DNA of 64,000 nucleotides from Verrucomicrobiia bacterium (GCA_026414565.1 JAOAIT010000029.1:1-64000), one strand, 5' to 3'. Shown: positions 25,289 to 35,292, counted from the stretch's first letter. A program made the numbers and translations. The notes: generated by a model from the letters alone, not told the origin.

Positions 25289-27508
25289 TCAAACGGCGGC
25301 CGGGGTGGTTTGGGAGCGCACGATTTCGAGAATGGCGCGGCGCAGGGCCTCCAGTTGAAAGGGTTTGCCCAGGTGATGATTGCCCACGGATTTCAGGAAG
25401 GCCCGCGTCTCCTCGTTCACCGTGTCGCCCGTCAGGAAGAGAATGCGGCCGGCCAAAGCCGGGTTCTGCTGGCGCACGGCGGCGTAGAACTGGCGGCCGT
25501 CCATTTCCGGCATGCGGATATCGGAGAGAATCAAATCGAAGTGCCGTTTTTGCAGCAGCTCCAGGGCCTGTGCCGGCACGGTGCATCCGACCGTGCGGCA
25601 GCCCAGGATGGAAAGCATTTCCGAAACCATCTCCGTGATGGTGGGTTCATCATCCAAAACCAGAATGTCCAGCGCCAGGTCCTGCGCCAACGGCGGCGTA
25701 GCCGGGGACGGCACCGGCGCCGTTTTCAAGGGTTCGGGCGCGGGAGCGGTTCGGATGGGCAGCTCGACAACAAAACGCGCGCCTTCCGTGCCCGGGCGCT
25801 GATGATACAGGCGGCCGTTGTGCTCTGAGATAATGCTCAAGGCAATGGACAAGCCCAGCCCCGTGCCGGCGCCCACCTGTTTGGTGGTGAAAAACGGTTC
25901 AAAGATTTTGCTTTCCAAATGCGGGGGTACGCCGGGGCCGTTGTCCTCCACTTCCACCAGCACCCGCTCCTCAACCCGGCGGGTGGTGACCGTCAACAAG
26001 CCGGCCCGGTCCCGGCCGGACATGGCTTGCACGGCGTTGTTGACGAGGATGACCAGCACCTGCTGGATCTGATCCGGGTCGGCCAGGGTGGGCGGCAGGT
26101 GCGGATCAAAATGCGTCTGCACCTGCACCCCGGCCACGCGCACGGCAAACATGCGCAGGTCAAGCACGCGCTGGGCCACCTCATTCAAGTTCACCAGTTC
26201 CCGCTGCGGGGGGCGCTCGCGGGCAAAGGCCAGAAAGTTCTGGACAAGCTTGGCGGCGCGGTTGCTTTCATGCGCCACTTTTTCCAGGTCGGCCCGGACG
26301 GCTGGCGACAGCTCGCGATGCTGCAAGACCAGTTCCAGGTAGCCTTTCACCACCGCCAACGGGTTGTTCAGCTCGTGCGCGATGCCGGAAATCATCTGGC
26401 CCAGCGCGGCCAGCTTTTCGGTCTGGCGCAACTGGTGCTCGAGCTGGGCGCGCTCGGTCAATTCGTGCAAGAAGAGCTGGACTGCCGGCCGGCCGTCGTA
26501 TTCGACGGGGGTGGCGGTCACCTCCACCGGCGCAATGTCCTGATTTAACCGCCGCAAGGGCAGCGGGTGGAGGGTGGCCAGCCATTCGGCCGCGGTCATT
26601 CCCGCCGGCGGCTGGCCGGGACAAAACGTCAGCAGCGAGCGGCCGGTCAGCTCCCGGGGGCTGCCGGCTCCGATCAAACGCGCGGCTGCCTGATTGACCT
26701 CCAGCATTTCGAGGTCTTCGGGCCGGGCAATGATGATGGGCTGGCCGGCGTTCTCAAACAGCTTGCGATAGCGCTCCTCCGTGGCCGAGACCTTGCTGCG
26801 CAGCTCCTCTTTTTCCTCCGCCTGTTTGGACAAGTTCAGAAATGCCAGATGATGGGTGTGGCGGGCCTCCTCCAGGACCAGCACAATCATGCTTACCGCG
26901 ATGAAGAGTTGCAGGACGGTGGCAATGAGGAAGGCCGCGCCAAAAAGCTCGGGCTGGTAATAAAGAAAGGGAAAGCCCACATGAAACAGGCCCCATAAAC
27001 CAAAGCCCACCGCCAGGAGGCCCGCGCCCACGTAGGGGCGCCGCCGCCGATAGGCCAGGAAACAATAGCCCACGCGCAGGCTGGCCAGGGCAATCAAACC
27101 AAAGATCGGCAGCCGCACCTGGAGGGGATTTTCCAGTTGATAGGCGCCGTAATAACTCCAGACAAACAAAAAGCCAAAAAAAAGCGCCGCCAGCGACTGC
27201 CGCACGCGCTGCCCCAGGAAACGCAGTCCGCCCCAAAATAAAAACAAGGCCGTGGCACTAATGCACCATTGCTTGATCATGGTGATCCAGGCCTCCCGGT
27301 CCTCGTGGCCCACGGCCAGGTTCAAGGTGAGCCACAGGGCATAAAACATCCAACCTGCCGCCCAAATGGTGAAATAACGCCTGCGGGTAAAATGATTCAG
27401 ATAGAAAAACAGCCCCACCAGCACCCAGACGCTCAGCAAGGACACGGCCAGCGCCTGTTTGATGTATTGACCGGGGATGAGCAGGTCAAAACCAATTTCG
27501 TACGACAT
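25289..27508 (-). CDS. Membrane hybrid histidine kinase with PAS and C-terminal receiver
   Basis: A 739-residue protein. The N-terminal ~230 residues contain about seven transmembrane segments. A PAS-like domain follows (YRKLFENAGQPIIIARPEDLEMLEVNQAAARLIG). The HisKA H-box is ISGIAHELNNPLAVVKGY and the HATPase domain has VEDNGPGVP and TGLGLSIALSI. A receiver domain ends the protein (DILVLDDEPTITE with phospho-acceptor Asp in LILSDIRMPEMDG). This architecture fits a phosphorelay sensor whose signal is unknown. It is the leftmost of three histidine kinases between 25 and 33.4 kb. Confidence 0.9.
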   Translation of the reverse strand: MSYEIGFDLLIPGQYIKQALAVSLLSVWVLVGLFFYLNHFTRRRYFTIWAAGWMFYALWLTLNLAVGHEDREAWITMIKQWCISATALFLFWGGLRFLGQRVRQSLAALFFGFLFVWSYYGAYQLENPLQVRLPIFGLIALASLRVGYCFLAYRRRRPYVGAGLLAVGFGLWGLFHVGFPFLYYQPELFGAAFLIATVLQLFIAVSMIVLVLEEARHTHHLAFLNLSKQAEEKEELRSKVSATEERYRKLFENAGQPIIIARPEDLEMLEVNQAAARLIGAGSPRELTGRSLLTFCPGQPPAGMTAAEWLATLHPLPLRRLNQDIAPVEVTATPVEYDGRPAVQLFLHELTERAQLEHQLRQTEKLAALGQMISGIAHELNNPLAVVKGYLELVLQHRELSPAVRADLEKVAHESNRAAKLVQNFLAFARERPPQRELVNLNEVAQRVLDLRMFAVRVAGVQVQTHFDPHLPPTLADPDQIQQVLVILVNNAVQAMSGRDRAGLLTVTTRRVEERVLVEVEDNGPGVPPHLESKIFEPFFTTKQVGAGTGLGLSIALSIISEHNGRLYHQRPGTEGARFVVELPIRTAPAPEPLKTAPVPSPATPPLAQDLALDILVLDDEPTITEMVSEMLSILGCRTVGCTVPAQALELLQKRHFDLILSDIRMPEMDGRQFYAAVRQQNPALAGRILFLTGDTVNEETRAFLKSVGNHHLGKPFQLEALRRAILEIVRSQTTPAAV

Positions 27509-27631
27509 AGGGCGGCTGCATACTAATGAGGAACAACGCTCCGCGGCCAGCCCAAAAAATGCAGCCGGAAAATGTCATCCGGCAATTCCCGGGCAGGCCG
27601 GGGCGGGGACGCGGGTTATTGGTTGCGCCCC

Positions 27632-29782
27632 TTACTTTTCGTGCAAAATAATCTGCCCCTGCCAGTCCGGCGGCGGGGGCTGGGCCTGGAATTCATGAAT
27701 GCGCTCCAGATAATACAGCGAGGGCCCATCCTCCGGTTTGAGGGTCAAGACGTGGCGAAAGGCGGCCTCGGCCTCAGCCCAACGCTGCTGGGCGAAAAGC
27801 TGCCAGGCGGCCGCAAACGCCTCGCGCCACGGGCGGCTGCCTTCGGCTACCTCCGGCAACCCGACAACTTCATAGACAAACTGCAAATGGGTGACGCCCT
27901 TGAAGCGAAACAAGCCCACCGGCCGGAAAATGATCTGATCTCCCACCGCCTGGCGGATGGCCTGCGTGGCCAGCACGCCGGTGCCCACCATCTTGTTCAT
28001 GCCCTCCAGCCGCGAGGCGATGTTGACGCAATCGCCCACGGCCGTGTAGTCGAACCGTTGCGAGCTGCCGATGTTGCCGACACTCGCCTCCCCCAGATTC
28101 AGGCCCACACGGGTGCGCATCACCGGCCCGGTGCGCTGTTGGTCATGCGCCGCCAGGCGGCCATGCAGCAGGAGCGCCGAGACACATGCCCGCCGCGCAT
28201 GATCCTCCTGGGGAAACGGCGCATTCCAGATGGCAAAAATGGCGTCGCCGATCAGCTTGACCACCGTGCCCTCCGTCTCGTGCACGCAGCCCAGGGTCAG
28301 CTCATAGTAGGCATTGAGCTGGTCGGCCAGCTCGTCGGGCGAGAGATTTTCGGAAAGCCTGGAATACGCCTCGATGTCGCTGAACATGATGCTGATGACC
28401 TGCTTGCGCGTGCCGGGCTTGAGCAGCTCCGGGTTTTTGAGGATCTGCTCCACCCGCCCCGGCGAGAGCTGCTTGACCAGGGTTTCCCGCAACAGAGCGC
28501 GCTCCTGCTCCAGCAATTTCTGCTCCGCTTCCAGGCGTTGTTTTTCCGCCTTCTCGGTGCGCGCCTCGGCCTCGGCCAGCAATTTCTCAAAGTACAACCG
28601 CACGGAATTAAACAACACTGACCACAAGGTGGCGGTGAAGACCTGCACCGGCGGGATCAGCCAGGCAAACCAGATTGCCGCCTTCCCATGCAGGGCAATG
28701 GCAGCGCCCACTTCCACGGTCACCACCCCCAGCGCCACCGGCACCGCCCGCGTTGGCCGCAGCATGGCCAGTCCAAAGCCGGTCAGGGCGCCAAACACGA
28801 TGAGCAGGCCCAACTGGAGCGAATCGGGGATGGCCACCATCCAGTTCTTCCGCATGAGATTGCAGAAGGCCGTGGCCTGGATTTCGGTGCCGGGGGAAAA
28901 GGAGCGAAGCTGGACCTCGGCATCGTGCTGGCCGGAGGCGGCCTCCAGATAGCGGGGCCAGGGATTGCGAAATTCATCCTTGCCCTCACCGGTCATGCCG
29001 GTGCTCTGGCGGGCGCCGATGAAGACCACCTTGTCTTTGAACAAGCCAGGGGGAGTGTCCCCCCGGTACACCGTAAAGTAACTTTCGGAGCGCAACGTCA
29101 GCGGCGGGCCAAAGTAATTGACATAGCGGGTGCGGTGGTGCGGCGGATCCACGTATCCCAAGACTTGGGCCGCGGCCTGACAAAGGGAGGGAAACGGCTC
29201 ACCTCCGTAGTCCACCGCCTCAGGAAACAACCGGATGGTATAATCCGCGGACACCGTGGTGTAAGAGTGCCCCACGGCCGCCACGGCTTTGGCCACCCGC
29301 TCGTAGATCGGCAGGATTCGCCACGCCACCGCCCCTTCCATTTCCAGGCGGCCATACTCGGCGGCCACCACCACCTTCCCATGCCGCCGCATGGCTTCCG
29401 TCAGGCGCGCGTCCCATTCTTCCGCCATGCGGGGGTCCGCCAGGAAATTGCTGGCCGGGCTGCTGAACACCACGTCAAACACGATCGCGCGCGCTCCCTG
29501 GCGGGTCAGGCGCTCAATCAGCTCGGCATGCAAGAGGCGGCTCCACGGCCGGCTGGGGTCCTGGTCCAGCTCCGCATGGGAGTAGTCATCCATGTAGATG
29601 ATCACCACCTCCTCCGGCACCACCGGGGTGCGATAACGGAATGGCCAGTCGAAACTGGCGTTGATCAGCGGCTTGCCCAAGGCGGAAAGGAAGAGTGCCA
29701 CGCCCGTCAGGACCGCCAGGATTGCCCCCATGAACCCGCCAAAGGAGCGTGCCTGCGCCACCCGCTGACGAAAGGGATTCAT
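27632..29782 (-). CDS. CHASE2-domain class III adenylate cyclase
   Basis: About 716 residues from ATG 29782 (a longer frame to 29875 has no support). An N-terminal TM segment is followed by an extracytoplasmic CHASE2 domain (VIIYMDDYSHAELDQDPSRPWSRLLHAELIERLTRQGARAIVFDVVF; KDKVVFIGARQSTG), then three TM helices, a coiled coil and a class III cyclase domain. Catalytic residues are visible: metal Asps in IMFSDIEAYS and KLIGDAIFA, the adenine-specifying Lys/Asp pair in VVKLIGD and TAVGDCVN, and the transition-state Asn/Arg in VNIASRLEG. It should make cAMP. A TPR-like stretch ends the protein (AWQLFAQQRWAEAEAAFRHVLTLKPEDGPSLYYLERI). Confidence 0.9.
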   Translation of the reverse strand: MNPFRQRVAQARSFGGFMGAILAVLTGVALFLSALGKPLINASFDWPFRYRTPVVPEEVVIIYMDDYSHAELDQDPSRPWSRLLHAELIERLTRQGARAIVFDVVFSSPASNFLADPRMAEEWDARLTEAMRRHGKVVVAAEYGRLEMEGAVAWRILPIYERVAKAVAAVGHSYTTVSADYTIRLFPEAVDYGGEPFPSLCQAAAQVLGYVDPPHHRTRYVNYFGPPLTLRSESYFTVYRGDTPPGLFKDKVVFIGARQSTGMTGEGKDEFRNPWPRYLEAASGQHDAEVQLRSFSPGTEIQATAFCNLMRKNWMVAIPDSLQLGLLIVFGALTGFGLAMLRPTRAVPVALGVVTVEVGAAIALHGKAAIWFAWLIPPVQVFTATLWSVLFNSVRLYFEKLLAEAEARTEKAEKQRLEAEQKLLEQERALLRETLVKQLSPGRVEQILKNPELLKPGTRKQVISIMFSDIEAYSRLSENLSPDELADQLNAYYELTLGCVHETEGTVVKLIGDAIFAIWNAPFPQEDHARRACVSALLLHGRLAAHDQQRTGPVMRTRVGLNLGEASVGNIGSSQRFDYTAVGDCVNIASRLEGMNKMVGTGVLATQAIRQAVGDQIIFRPVGLFRFKGVTHLQFVYEVVGLPEVAEGSRPWREAFAAAWQLFAQQRWAEAEAAFRHVLTLKPEDGPSLYYLERIHEFQAQPPPPDWQGQIILHEK

Positions 29783-30079
29783 GCCATGCGTGTGCCGAAG
29801 GCGAGTATAGCACCCCCCTACCGCCGGGGGAAGGTTAATGACGGATGATACCAGAACCATGCAGCGGGGAATCATCCTGCCCGGTGGGCGGCCCGATGCC
29901 GGGGTGCTCGAAGTACGGCCTCCGCCCCCGCGCCCCTGAAGCCTGAATGGGGATAAAAAGGGCGGGAGCGAAGGGGGTTAAGTCTGGCTCGCAGCAATCG
30001 TCAGATTTGCCTTTGACCCCTATTCCTAGGGCTTTTTGGGGCTTGACGCCTCAAGCCGTTGTGGTTTTATGCCGTAGTT
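29783..30079. promoter_or_regulatory. Divergent intergenic region with a likely promoter for the lipoprotein gene
   Basis: This 297-bp gap lies between the minus-strand cyclase and the plus-strand lipoprotein. The best element is TTGACG at 30043-30048 with TTTTAT at 30065-30070 (16-bp spacer), just upstream of ATG 30080. If correct, the transcript would start within a few bases of the start codon, nearly leaderless. The rest shows no gene. Confidence 0.45.
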
Positions 30080-30472
30080 ATGAAAATGCATAGTTGGGTC
30101 ATTGGTTTGCTTTGCGGGGTGCTCCTGGCGGGCGCGACCGGTTGCGTCAAGACGGTGGACGGCCGCACCAAGGCGGCAGTGCCGTTTGGCCGGGACAAGA
30201 TTGAGGGCCGCTACGAGCGGACGGTGGCGCAGGTGTTTGAAGCCGCCAAGGGCGTTCTGGCCAGGCTGGGAACGTTAAACAGCGAGGACACCATCAACAA
30301 AACGCTGGTGGCGAAGGTGGATACGCGCAACGTGTGGGTGAAGGTGCGGGAGGTGGACACGCGGATTACCAGTGTCACCGTGCAGGTGCGGACCCGGGGC
30401 GGGGCTGGCGACATCGAGCTGGCCGCGCAGATTGAAAAGGAGATCGCGCTGACGCTGGTCAACCTCAAGTAA
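30080..30472 (+). CDS. Small lipoprotein, DUF3568-like
   Basis: 130 residues. The signal peptide ends in a lipobox LAGATGC, so the mature protein is a lipid-anchored envelope protein. The body (AVPFGRDKIEGRYERTVAQVFEAAKGVLARLG ... VNLK) resembles DUF3568 proteins of unknown function. ATG 30080 is chosen because the signal peptide begins there; the open frame from 30059 starts at TTG inside the putative -10 region. It converges on the response-regulator kinase gene with an 8-bp overlap. Confidence 0.75.
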   Translation: MKMHSWVIGLLCGVLLAGATGCVKTVDGRTKAAVPFGRDKIEGRYERTVAQVFEAAKGVLARLGTLNSEDTINKTLVAKVDTRNVWVKVREVDTRITSVTVQVRTRGGAGDIELAAQIEKEIALTLVNLK

Positions 30473-31604
30473 CCTTGACCACCTGAGCGGCGGTCTCGGC
30501 CGGTTTTTCGGGCAGAACAAACCAGAAGGTGCTGCCCCGGCCGACGTCGCTTTCGACATCAATGGTGCCGCCGTGGGCCTCCACGGCCAGCTTGCAAAAG
30601 GCCAGGCCCAAGCCTACACCCAGGCTGCGCTGCTCCGAGCGGGCCTGGCTGAATTTTTCAAAAATCTTTTTGTGCTGCTCCTTCGGGATGCCGGGTCCGT
30701 TGTCCACGACTTTGACTTTGACCGCCTGAGGCAGGCGCTCGAACTGGACGAGGATTTTGCCGTCGTCCCCGGTGTATTTGATGGCGTTGCCTACGAGGTT
30801 GGCCAACACGCGGCGGGTGAGGTCAATGTCGCAAATCACCGTGATGGGCGAGTTGGGGCGCTCCACGTCAATGGTGCGGCTGCCCAACAACGCCTCCAGG
30901 GGTTGAATGGCGGCCCGGGCCAGGTCGTACACGTTGCACGGATTCATCCGCAAGGGCATCTGGCCGGCCTCCAGGCGGCTGATATCGAGCAGCGAGATCA
31001 CCATGTCCAGCAGGAGATTGGTGTTGCGCTCCACCTTGTTGAGAAAATTGGCTTCGCGCTCATCGAGTTTGTTCTTTGCGGAGGCCTTGAGCAGTTGCGC
31101 AAACCCCAGCACGCTGCCCAGGGAGGAGCGCATGTCATGCACGATCATGTGGGTCAGATTGTCGCGCAGCGCCTCCAGTTCCTTGAGCTGCTCAAAACTT
31201 TGCTGGAGCTGATCGTAGAGTTTGCGCGTGTAAATGGCGTTGCGCACCCGGAGCCGCAAATCCTGGGCGTCAATGGGCTTGGTCAGGTAATCATTGGCGC
31301 CCGCCTCAATGCCCTTCAGGCGCTCCTTGCGTTCGGTCAGCGCCGTGACCAGCAGCACCGGGATGGCGGCGGTGGCAGGATCGGCTTTCAACCGCCGGCA
31401 CACCTCATAACCGTCCATCTCCGGCATCATCACGTCGAGGAGGATGACATCGGGCCGTTCGGACAACGCCTTGGCCTGGCCCTCGGCGCCGCTGGAGGCA
31501 AAGATGAGCTGGTGCCCCTCATTCTTGAGCAGCGCCTCCATCGTGGCGCACACATACGAGTCATCGTCCACGATCAACACTTTTCCGTTTAATGGCATAG
31601 CCAT
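30465..31604 (-). CDS. Response regulator-histidine kinase fusion (soluble)
   Basis: A 379-residue protein. An N-terminal receiver domain (VLIVDDDSYVC, acceptor Asp in VILLDVMMPEMDG, K in LLVTALTERKERL) is followed by a short coiled coil, a HisKA domain with the H-box MIVHDMRSSLGSVLGFAQLL, and HATPase (VDNGPGIPKEQH; LGVGLGLAFCKLAVEAHGG). No membrane segment. This REC-HK order is typical of soluble phosphorelay components that take phosphate from a partner kinase. It lies 1 bp after the hybrid kinase gene at 31606-33402, which is the probable partner. Confidence 0.9.
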   Translation of the reverse strand: MAMPLNGKVLIVDDDSYVCATMEALLKNEGHQLIFASSGAEGQAKALSERPDVILLDVMMPEMDGYEVCRRLKADPATAAIPVLLVTALTERKERLKGIEAGANDYLTKPIDAQDLRLRVRNAIYTRKLYDQLQQSFEQLKELEALRDNLTHMIVHDMRSSLGSVLGFAQLLKASAKNKLDEREANFLNKVERNTNLLLDMVISLLDISRLEAGQMPLRMNPCNVYDLARAAIQPLEALLGSRTIDVERPNSPITVICDIDLTRRVLANLVGNAIKYTGDDGKILVQFERLPQAVKVKVVDNGPGIPKEQHKKIFEKFSQARSEQRSLGVGLGLAFCKLAVEAHGGTIDVESDVGRGSTFWFVLPEKPAETAAQVVKVT

Positions 31605-31605
31605 A

Positions 31606-33402
31606 TCAAGTTCCCTGAACCGTCACACTTGCGGCGGCGCGGTGCCGCTCTGTCGGCAGCGCGTTTTGCACGGCCTGCACCAGCATGGCGGCGCATAACG
31701 GGCGCTCCACCAACGCCGCCGCCCCCGCCTCCAGACACCGCTCGCGTTCGCCGGGCAAAACCAGCGAGGACACCGCCACCATGCCCAGCCCGCGCAAGCG
31801 GGGATTGGCCTGGATGTGCTTCATCAGCGCGTAGCCGTTCATGCCGGCAAGCTGCAGGTCCACCACCAGCGCATCCGGTTTTTCCTCTGCCGCCCGCTCG
31901 AGGGCCTCGGCTCCCTGTCGCGCCACCCAGACGGTGGCGCCTGCGTCGGCCAGGATTTTTTGGGCGGTGGCCAGGGAGCGCTCATGGTCATCCACCAGCA
32001 ACACGGCCACGCCCTCCAGAGGCGCGCCGGCCACCCCCGCCCCGCCGGCGCCGGCCGGCGTCCAGGGCAGGCGGACCGTAAAGGTGGAGCCCAGCCCCGG
32101 CGTGCTGGCCACGCTCACGCTGCCGCCGTGCAAATCGGTCAGCCGGTACACCAGCGACAGGCCCAGCCCGGTGCCGGAAAACTGGCGTGCCAGGCCGTCG
32201 TGCAACTGGACAAACGGCTGAAACAAACGGTCCATGTTTTCCGGCGCGATGCCAATGCCGGTATCGCGCACGACAAACGCCACCGCCTGGCGCTCCGGTT
32301 CCGCCACGGTTTCCAACGAAACTTTCCCCCGCTCGGGAGTGAACTTCACGGCGTTGGTCAGCAGATTGACCAGCACTTGCTTGAGGATGTTTTCATCCGC
32401 CTCGAGCATGGGGACGCGGGGATCACACTGATGGCTGATCTGCATGTGCTTCTGCCGGGCCGGCTGGATGACGAAATGCAGGCAATCCTGACAGAGGGCC
32501 TGCAAGGCCACCATCTCCGGGTGGACCTCCAAACGGCCCGCGCCGGCCTTCGAGAGCGTCAAGATGTCGGTCATCATGGCGAGCAGTTGGCGGCCGGCTT
32601 TTTCAATCATCTGCAGGTAGCTCATCTGGTCTTCATTGACCGGCCCCATGACGCCCTCCTGCAAGGCCTGGGCCATGCCCAGCACCGTGTTCAAGGGCGT
32701 GCGCAGCTCATGGCTCATGTTCGCCAGAAACTGATCGCTCAACCGCGCCGCGCGCGACAACTCCGCGTTGGCCAGCCCGCAGGCGGCCGTGACCTGGGCC
32801 AGCCGCTCGTTCAGGGCCTCCTGCTGCTGTTGCAAACTCCGCACCTGGCACCACGACTGCCAGCCCTGCGCCGCGAGCGCCGCCAACTGGCGCGCGGCCG
32901 GCAGCGCCGCCTGCAAGGCTTCCGCCTCCGGCCCGCCGGCCACCAGCAGGGCCAGGGGGCGCGAGTCGGCATGCAGCCACACCGCCACCAGCAGGCCCTG
33001 CCACCCCGGCGCGGCCAGCGGGCGGAGCGCCTCCATCCCCGGCTGCTGACTGTCGCTTGAAGGAGATACGCCCACCCAGCAACGCCACGGGCCGCGAAGC
33101 CCCGGCCAGCCTTCCAGGCCGCGCCAGGACCATTCGGCGGGCGCGGTGGCGGCATCAACGGCGGGATGGACGGCCGTCAAAGTCAAATGATTGCCCCCCC
33201 TGGCCGCCCGCTCGTAAAGCCGCACTCCCTTCACCCCGGACAGGGCGGAGAAGGTGCGCGCCACGGCGGCACCGTAGGAATGAGCTGAAGACGCCCCCAC
33301 CATCGCCAGAAAATCTCCGGCGGCTTTCAATAAAAAGTCCTGGCCTCCGCCCTGTGGTGCAGGTGGTCGTAAAGCATCGGACTCGTGTTGTGTCTCGGAC
33401 AT
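31606..33402 (-). CDS. Soluble hybrid histidine kinase with GAF-like sensor and C-terminal receiver
   Basis: About 598 residues. The N-terminal region resembles a GAF-type sensor (FSALSGVKGVRLYERAARGGNHLTLTAVHP). The HisKA H-box is FLANMSHELRTPLNTVLGMA, the HATPase motifs are VRDTGIGIAPENMDRLF and GTGLGLSLVYRLTDLHGG, and the receiver has VLLVDDHERS with acceptor Asp in ALVVDLQLAGMNG. No membrane segment is present, so it senses a cytoplasmic signal. ATG 33402 is used (the codon before it is TTG). Probably cotranscribed with the REC-HK gene downstream. Confidence 0.9.
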   Translation of the reverse strand: MSETQHESDALRPPAPQGGGQDFLLKAAGDFLAMVGASSAHSYGAAVARTFSALSGVKGVRLYERAARGGNHLTLTAVHPAVDAATAPAEWSWRGLEGWPGLRGPWRCWVGVSPSSDSQQPGMEALRPLAAPGWQGLLVAVWLHADSRPLALLVAGGPEAEALQAALPAARQLAALAAQGWQSWCQVRSLQQQQEALNERLAQVTAACGLANAELSRAARLSDQFLANMSHELRTPLNTVLGMAQALQEGVMGPVNEDQMSYLQMIEKAGRQLLAMMTDILTLSKAGAGRLEVHPEMVALQALCQDCLHFVIQPARQKHMQISHQCDPRVPMLEADENILKQVLVNLLTNAVKFTPERGKVSLETVAEPERQAVAFVVRDTGIGIAPENMDRLFQPFVQLHDGLARQFSGTGLGLSLVYRLTDLHGGSVSVASTPGLGSTFTVRLPWTPAGAGGAGVAGAPLEGVAVLLVDDHERSLATAQKILADAGATVWVARQGAEALERAAEEKPDALVVDLQLAGMNGYALMKHIQANPRLRGLGMVAVSSLVLPGERERCLEAGAAALVERPLCAAMLVQAVQNALPTERHRAAASVTVQGT

Positions 33403-33616
33403 CAATCACGCGCCTGCTCCGGCTGCCAGCCATGCCTTCCATTGGGAGGCCTTCGGAGCAAAGCAAACTTCCTTTACCGCAAATCCCCCCCTTATGGCCA
33501 GACCAAATTGGCGGGGGGCACCGCCGGGGGACGCTGCCAAGGTATAACAAGCCGCTTTCTCCGCCGCTGAGCCGGGGGCTGTTCGGGGATAGGTTTCCGG
33601 GTCGGACGCGCCCGGT

Positions 33617-34207
33617 TTACTCGACTTTTTCCATGGTGCGATACCGGAATTGCGCCCCCCAGATCATGCAATCATACACCTCCTGAATGTCCACGCCGAT
33701 GGCCGCGAAGTTGTCCCGAGACTTCTCCAGGGCCTGCTGGAAATCCTCGTAGGCTTTCCTGGCAGCAAGCATTAATCCTGCCTCCACCAAATCCTGCTCA
33801 TGCTCATACTTATAAATATAAAGCAATGCCAGCTCCAACTTACTGAAATTAATGGGGATATCAATTACTTTGCTCCAAGGGGGCTGGCGCCTGATCCGGG
33901 TGCACTGCCGGCCAGAGATCAATCTGTTCTCCTCAAACTCGAACAGGATGGGATCGCCGCGCGGCGGGGCCTTGAGCCAGTAAAAAAACAGATCGGCCAG
34001 CATCCGAAACTGGCCGTCTATGTAGCCTTTGGCGGGGACCAGCGTCGTGGCGCCGCCCAAATCCAGGTGAAGGTACGCTCCATCAAAACTGATGACCACT
34101 TCGTCCCGTTCAAAGCGGGTGGCGGTGCGGTGTAACAAGTCCATCGCGGCCAGAAATTGGGCGCGCGGCAATTCGAGATATTCGCGGCGCATAGGCAGGT
34201 GCTCCAT
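33617..34207 (-). CDS. Conserved-looking hypothetical protein
   Basis: A 196-residue acidic cytoplasmic protein of unrecognised family. It has no signal peptide or membrane segment. The middle contains RDEVVISFDGAYLHLDLGGATTLVPAKG and the C-terminal half is mainly helical (LELALLYIYKYEHEQDLVEAGLMLAARKAYEDFQQALEKS). Two starts are possible; the Met at 34192 has GGAG 9 nt upstream and may be the real one. It is flanked by genes on the same strand with 120-bp or larger gaps. Confidence 0.6.
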   Translation of the reverse strand: MEHLPMRREYLELPRAQFLAAMDLLHRTATRFERDEVVISFDGAYLHLDLGGATTLVPAKGYIDGQFRMLADLFFYWLKAPPRGDPILFEFEENRLISGRQCTRIRRQPPWSKVIDIPINFSKLELALLYIYKYEHEQDLVEAGLMLAARKAYEDFQQALEKSRDNFAAIGVDIQEVYDCMIWGAQFRYRTMEKVE

Positions 34208-34326
34208 TCCATTTTTGCTGCTGTCGGTCTGACCTCAGGATGCCACAAAGTGGCCTGGAAAGCCAGTCTAAAAACACGCCGCCACAGCCCTTGCCCCGCC
34301 AGTCTCCGTTGTGAAAAAGAGGGGTC

Positions 34327-35292
34327 TTAGCGGGGCGCCACGCCCGTGTCTGGATGTTCGCGTACCACCCGCCACGCCGTCTGTTGAATGATCCGGGCCA
34401 GCTCCGGCGCAATGCGCCCGTATGGCTCGGTGGGCAGGCCTTCGGGGGATTGTTTGAACAAGGTGGCGAAATAGGTGCAGGCCACGGCATAGCTGCCCGG
34501 CTCGTTCAAGTGAATGCCATCTTTATAGAACTGGTAGATGCTGGTCCACCCCGGCACTTTGCCGGCCTTCATTTGTTGATGCAGGTCGGCCAGCACCTGC
34601 CCCACCGGCACCAATAAAACCGGCCGTTTCAAGTCGGGCGTCAGCCGCCGCACTTCGCGTAAAAGCGTCTCGAAATAGTCCCGGGTTTCGTTGGTCAGGT
34701 CCCATGCGCCGGAGTATTTGGCCTCCCATCGTACGGTGTAATCATCCACCTTGGACAAATCATTGCCGCTGCCGGGCCGGGTGGGATCGTAATCATTTTT
34801 GTCGAAGGGGATGCCCTTGCCCTGCTGGGTCACGCGCGGCCAGCGGGCATAGATATAAACTTGCACTTCAGGGTTTTTGGCGGCCGCCATGCGCGCCCAT
34901 TTGGCGATCAAGGCCGCATCTCCCAGGTCCTCCCCGTCCTTGTTCCTGCTGTGCAGATGACGGTCGAAAGGCTGCAAGGAAATGGCGTCCCACGCGTAAT
35001 CCGTCAGCGCCTGCTGCCAGCCCCCAAAGGGCGCCTCGCGAAATCCGTCGTTGGGATGGGTGTACAACCACTCCAGGGGCGCCCCGGGGATCATGTGCCG
35101 CCCCCAGGTGACGGTGATGCCCCGCGTGGCCGCGAGCCGGGCCAACGGCCCGTAGCGGATGGTATCGGTCACACTGTTGCCGATGTAATACACACGGAAG
35201 GTTTTAGCGGGCTCGGCCGCGGCAAGGGTTGCAGCCAACAGGAGGGCAGGCGAGCCCGCCAGAAACCATTTTGCAAACCAGGATTGGATCAT
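34327..35292 (-). CDS. Secreted SGNH/GDSL-like hydrolase
   Basis: A 321-residue protein with a signal peptide (LAGSPALLLAATLAAA). The SGNH fold is suggested by block I GNSVTDT (nucleophile Ser), a QP..H-type middle region (AISLQPFDRHLHS) and the C-terminal DGIHLNEPGSYA block V (Asp/His). Such proteins are lipases or carbohydrate esterases; the exact substrate is unknown. ATG 35292 is used. Sits between two other exported-protein genes on the minus strand. Confidence 0.7.
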   Translation of the reverse strand: MIQSWFAKWFLAGSPALLLAATLAAAEPAKTFRVYYIGNSVTDTIRYGPLARLAATRGITVTWGRHMIPGAPLEWLYTHPNDGFREAPFGGWQQALTDYAWDAISLQPFDRHLHSRNKDGEDLGDAALIAKWARMAAAKNPEVQVYIYARWPRVTQQGKGIPFDKNDYDPTRPGSGNDLSKVDDYTVRWEAKYSGAWDLTNETRDYFETLLREVRRLTPDLKRPVLLVPVGQVLADLHQQMKAGKVPGWTSIYQFYKDGIHLNEPGSYAVACTYFATLFKQSPEGLPTEPYGRIAPELARIIQQTAWRVVREHPDTGVAPR

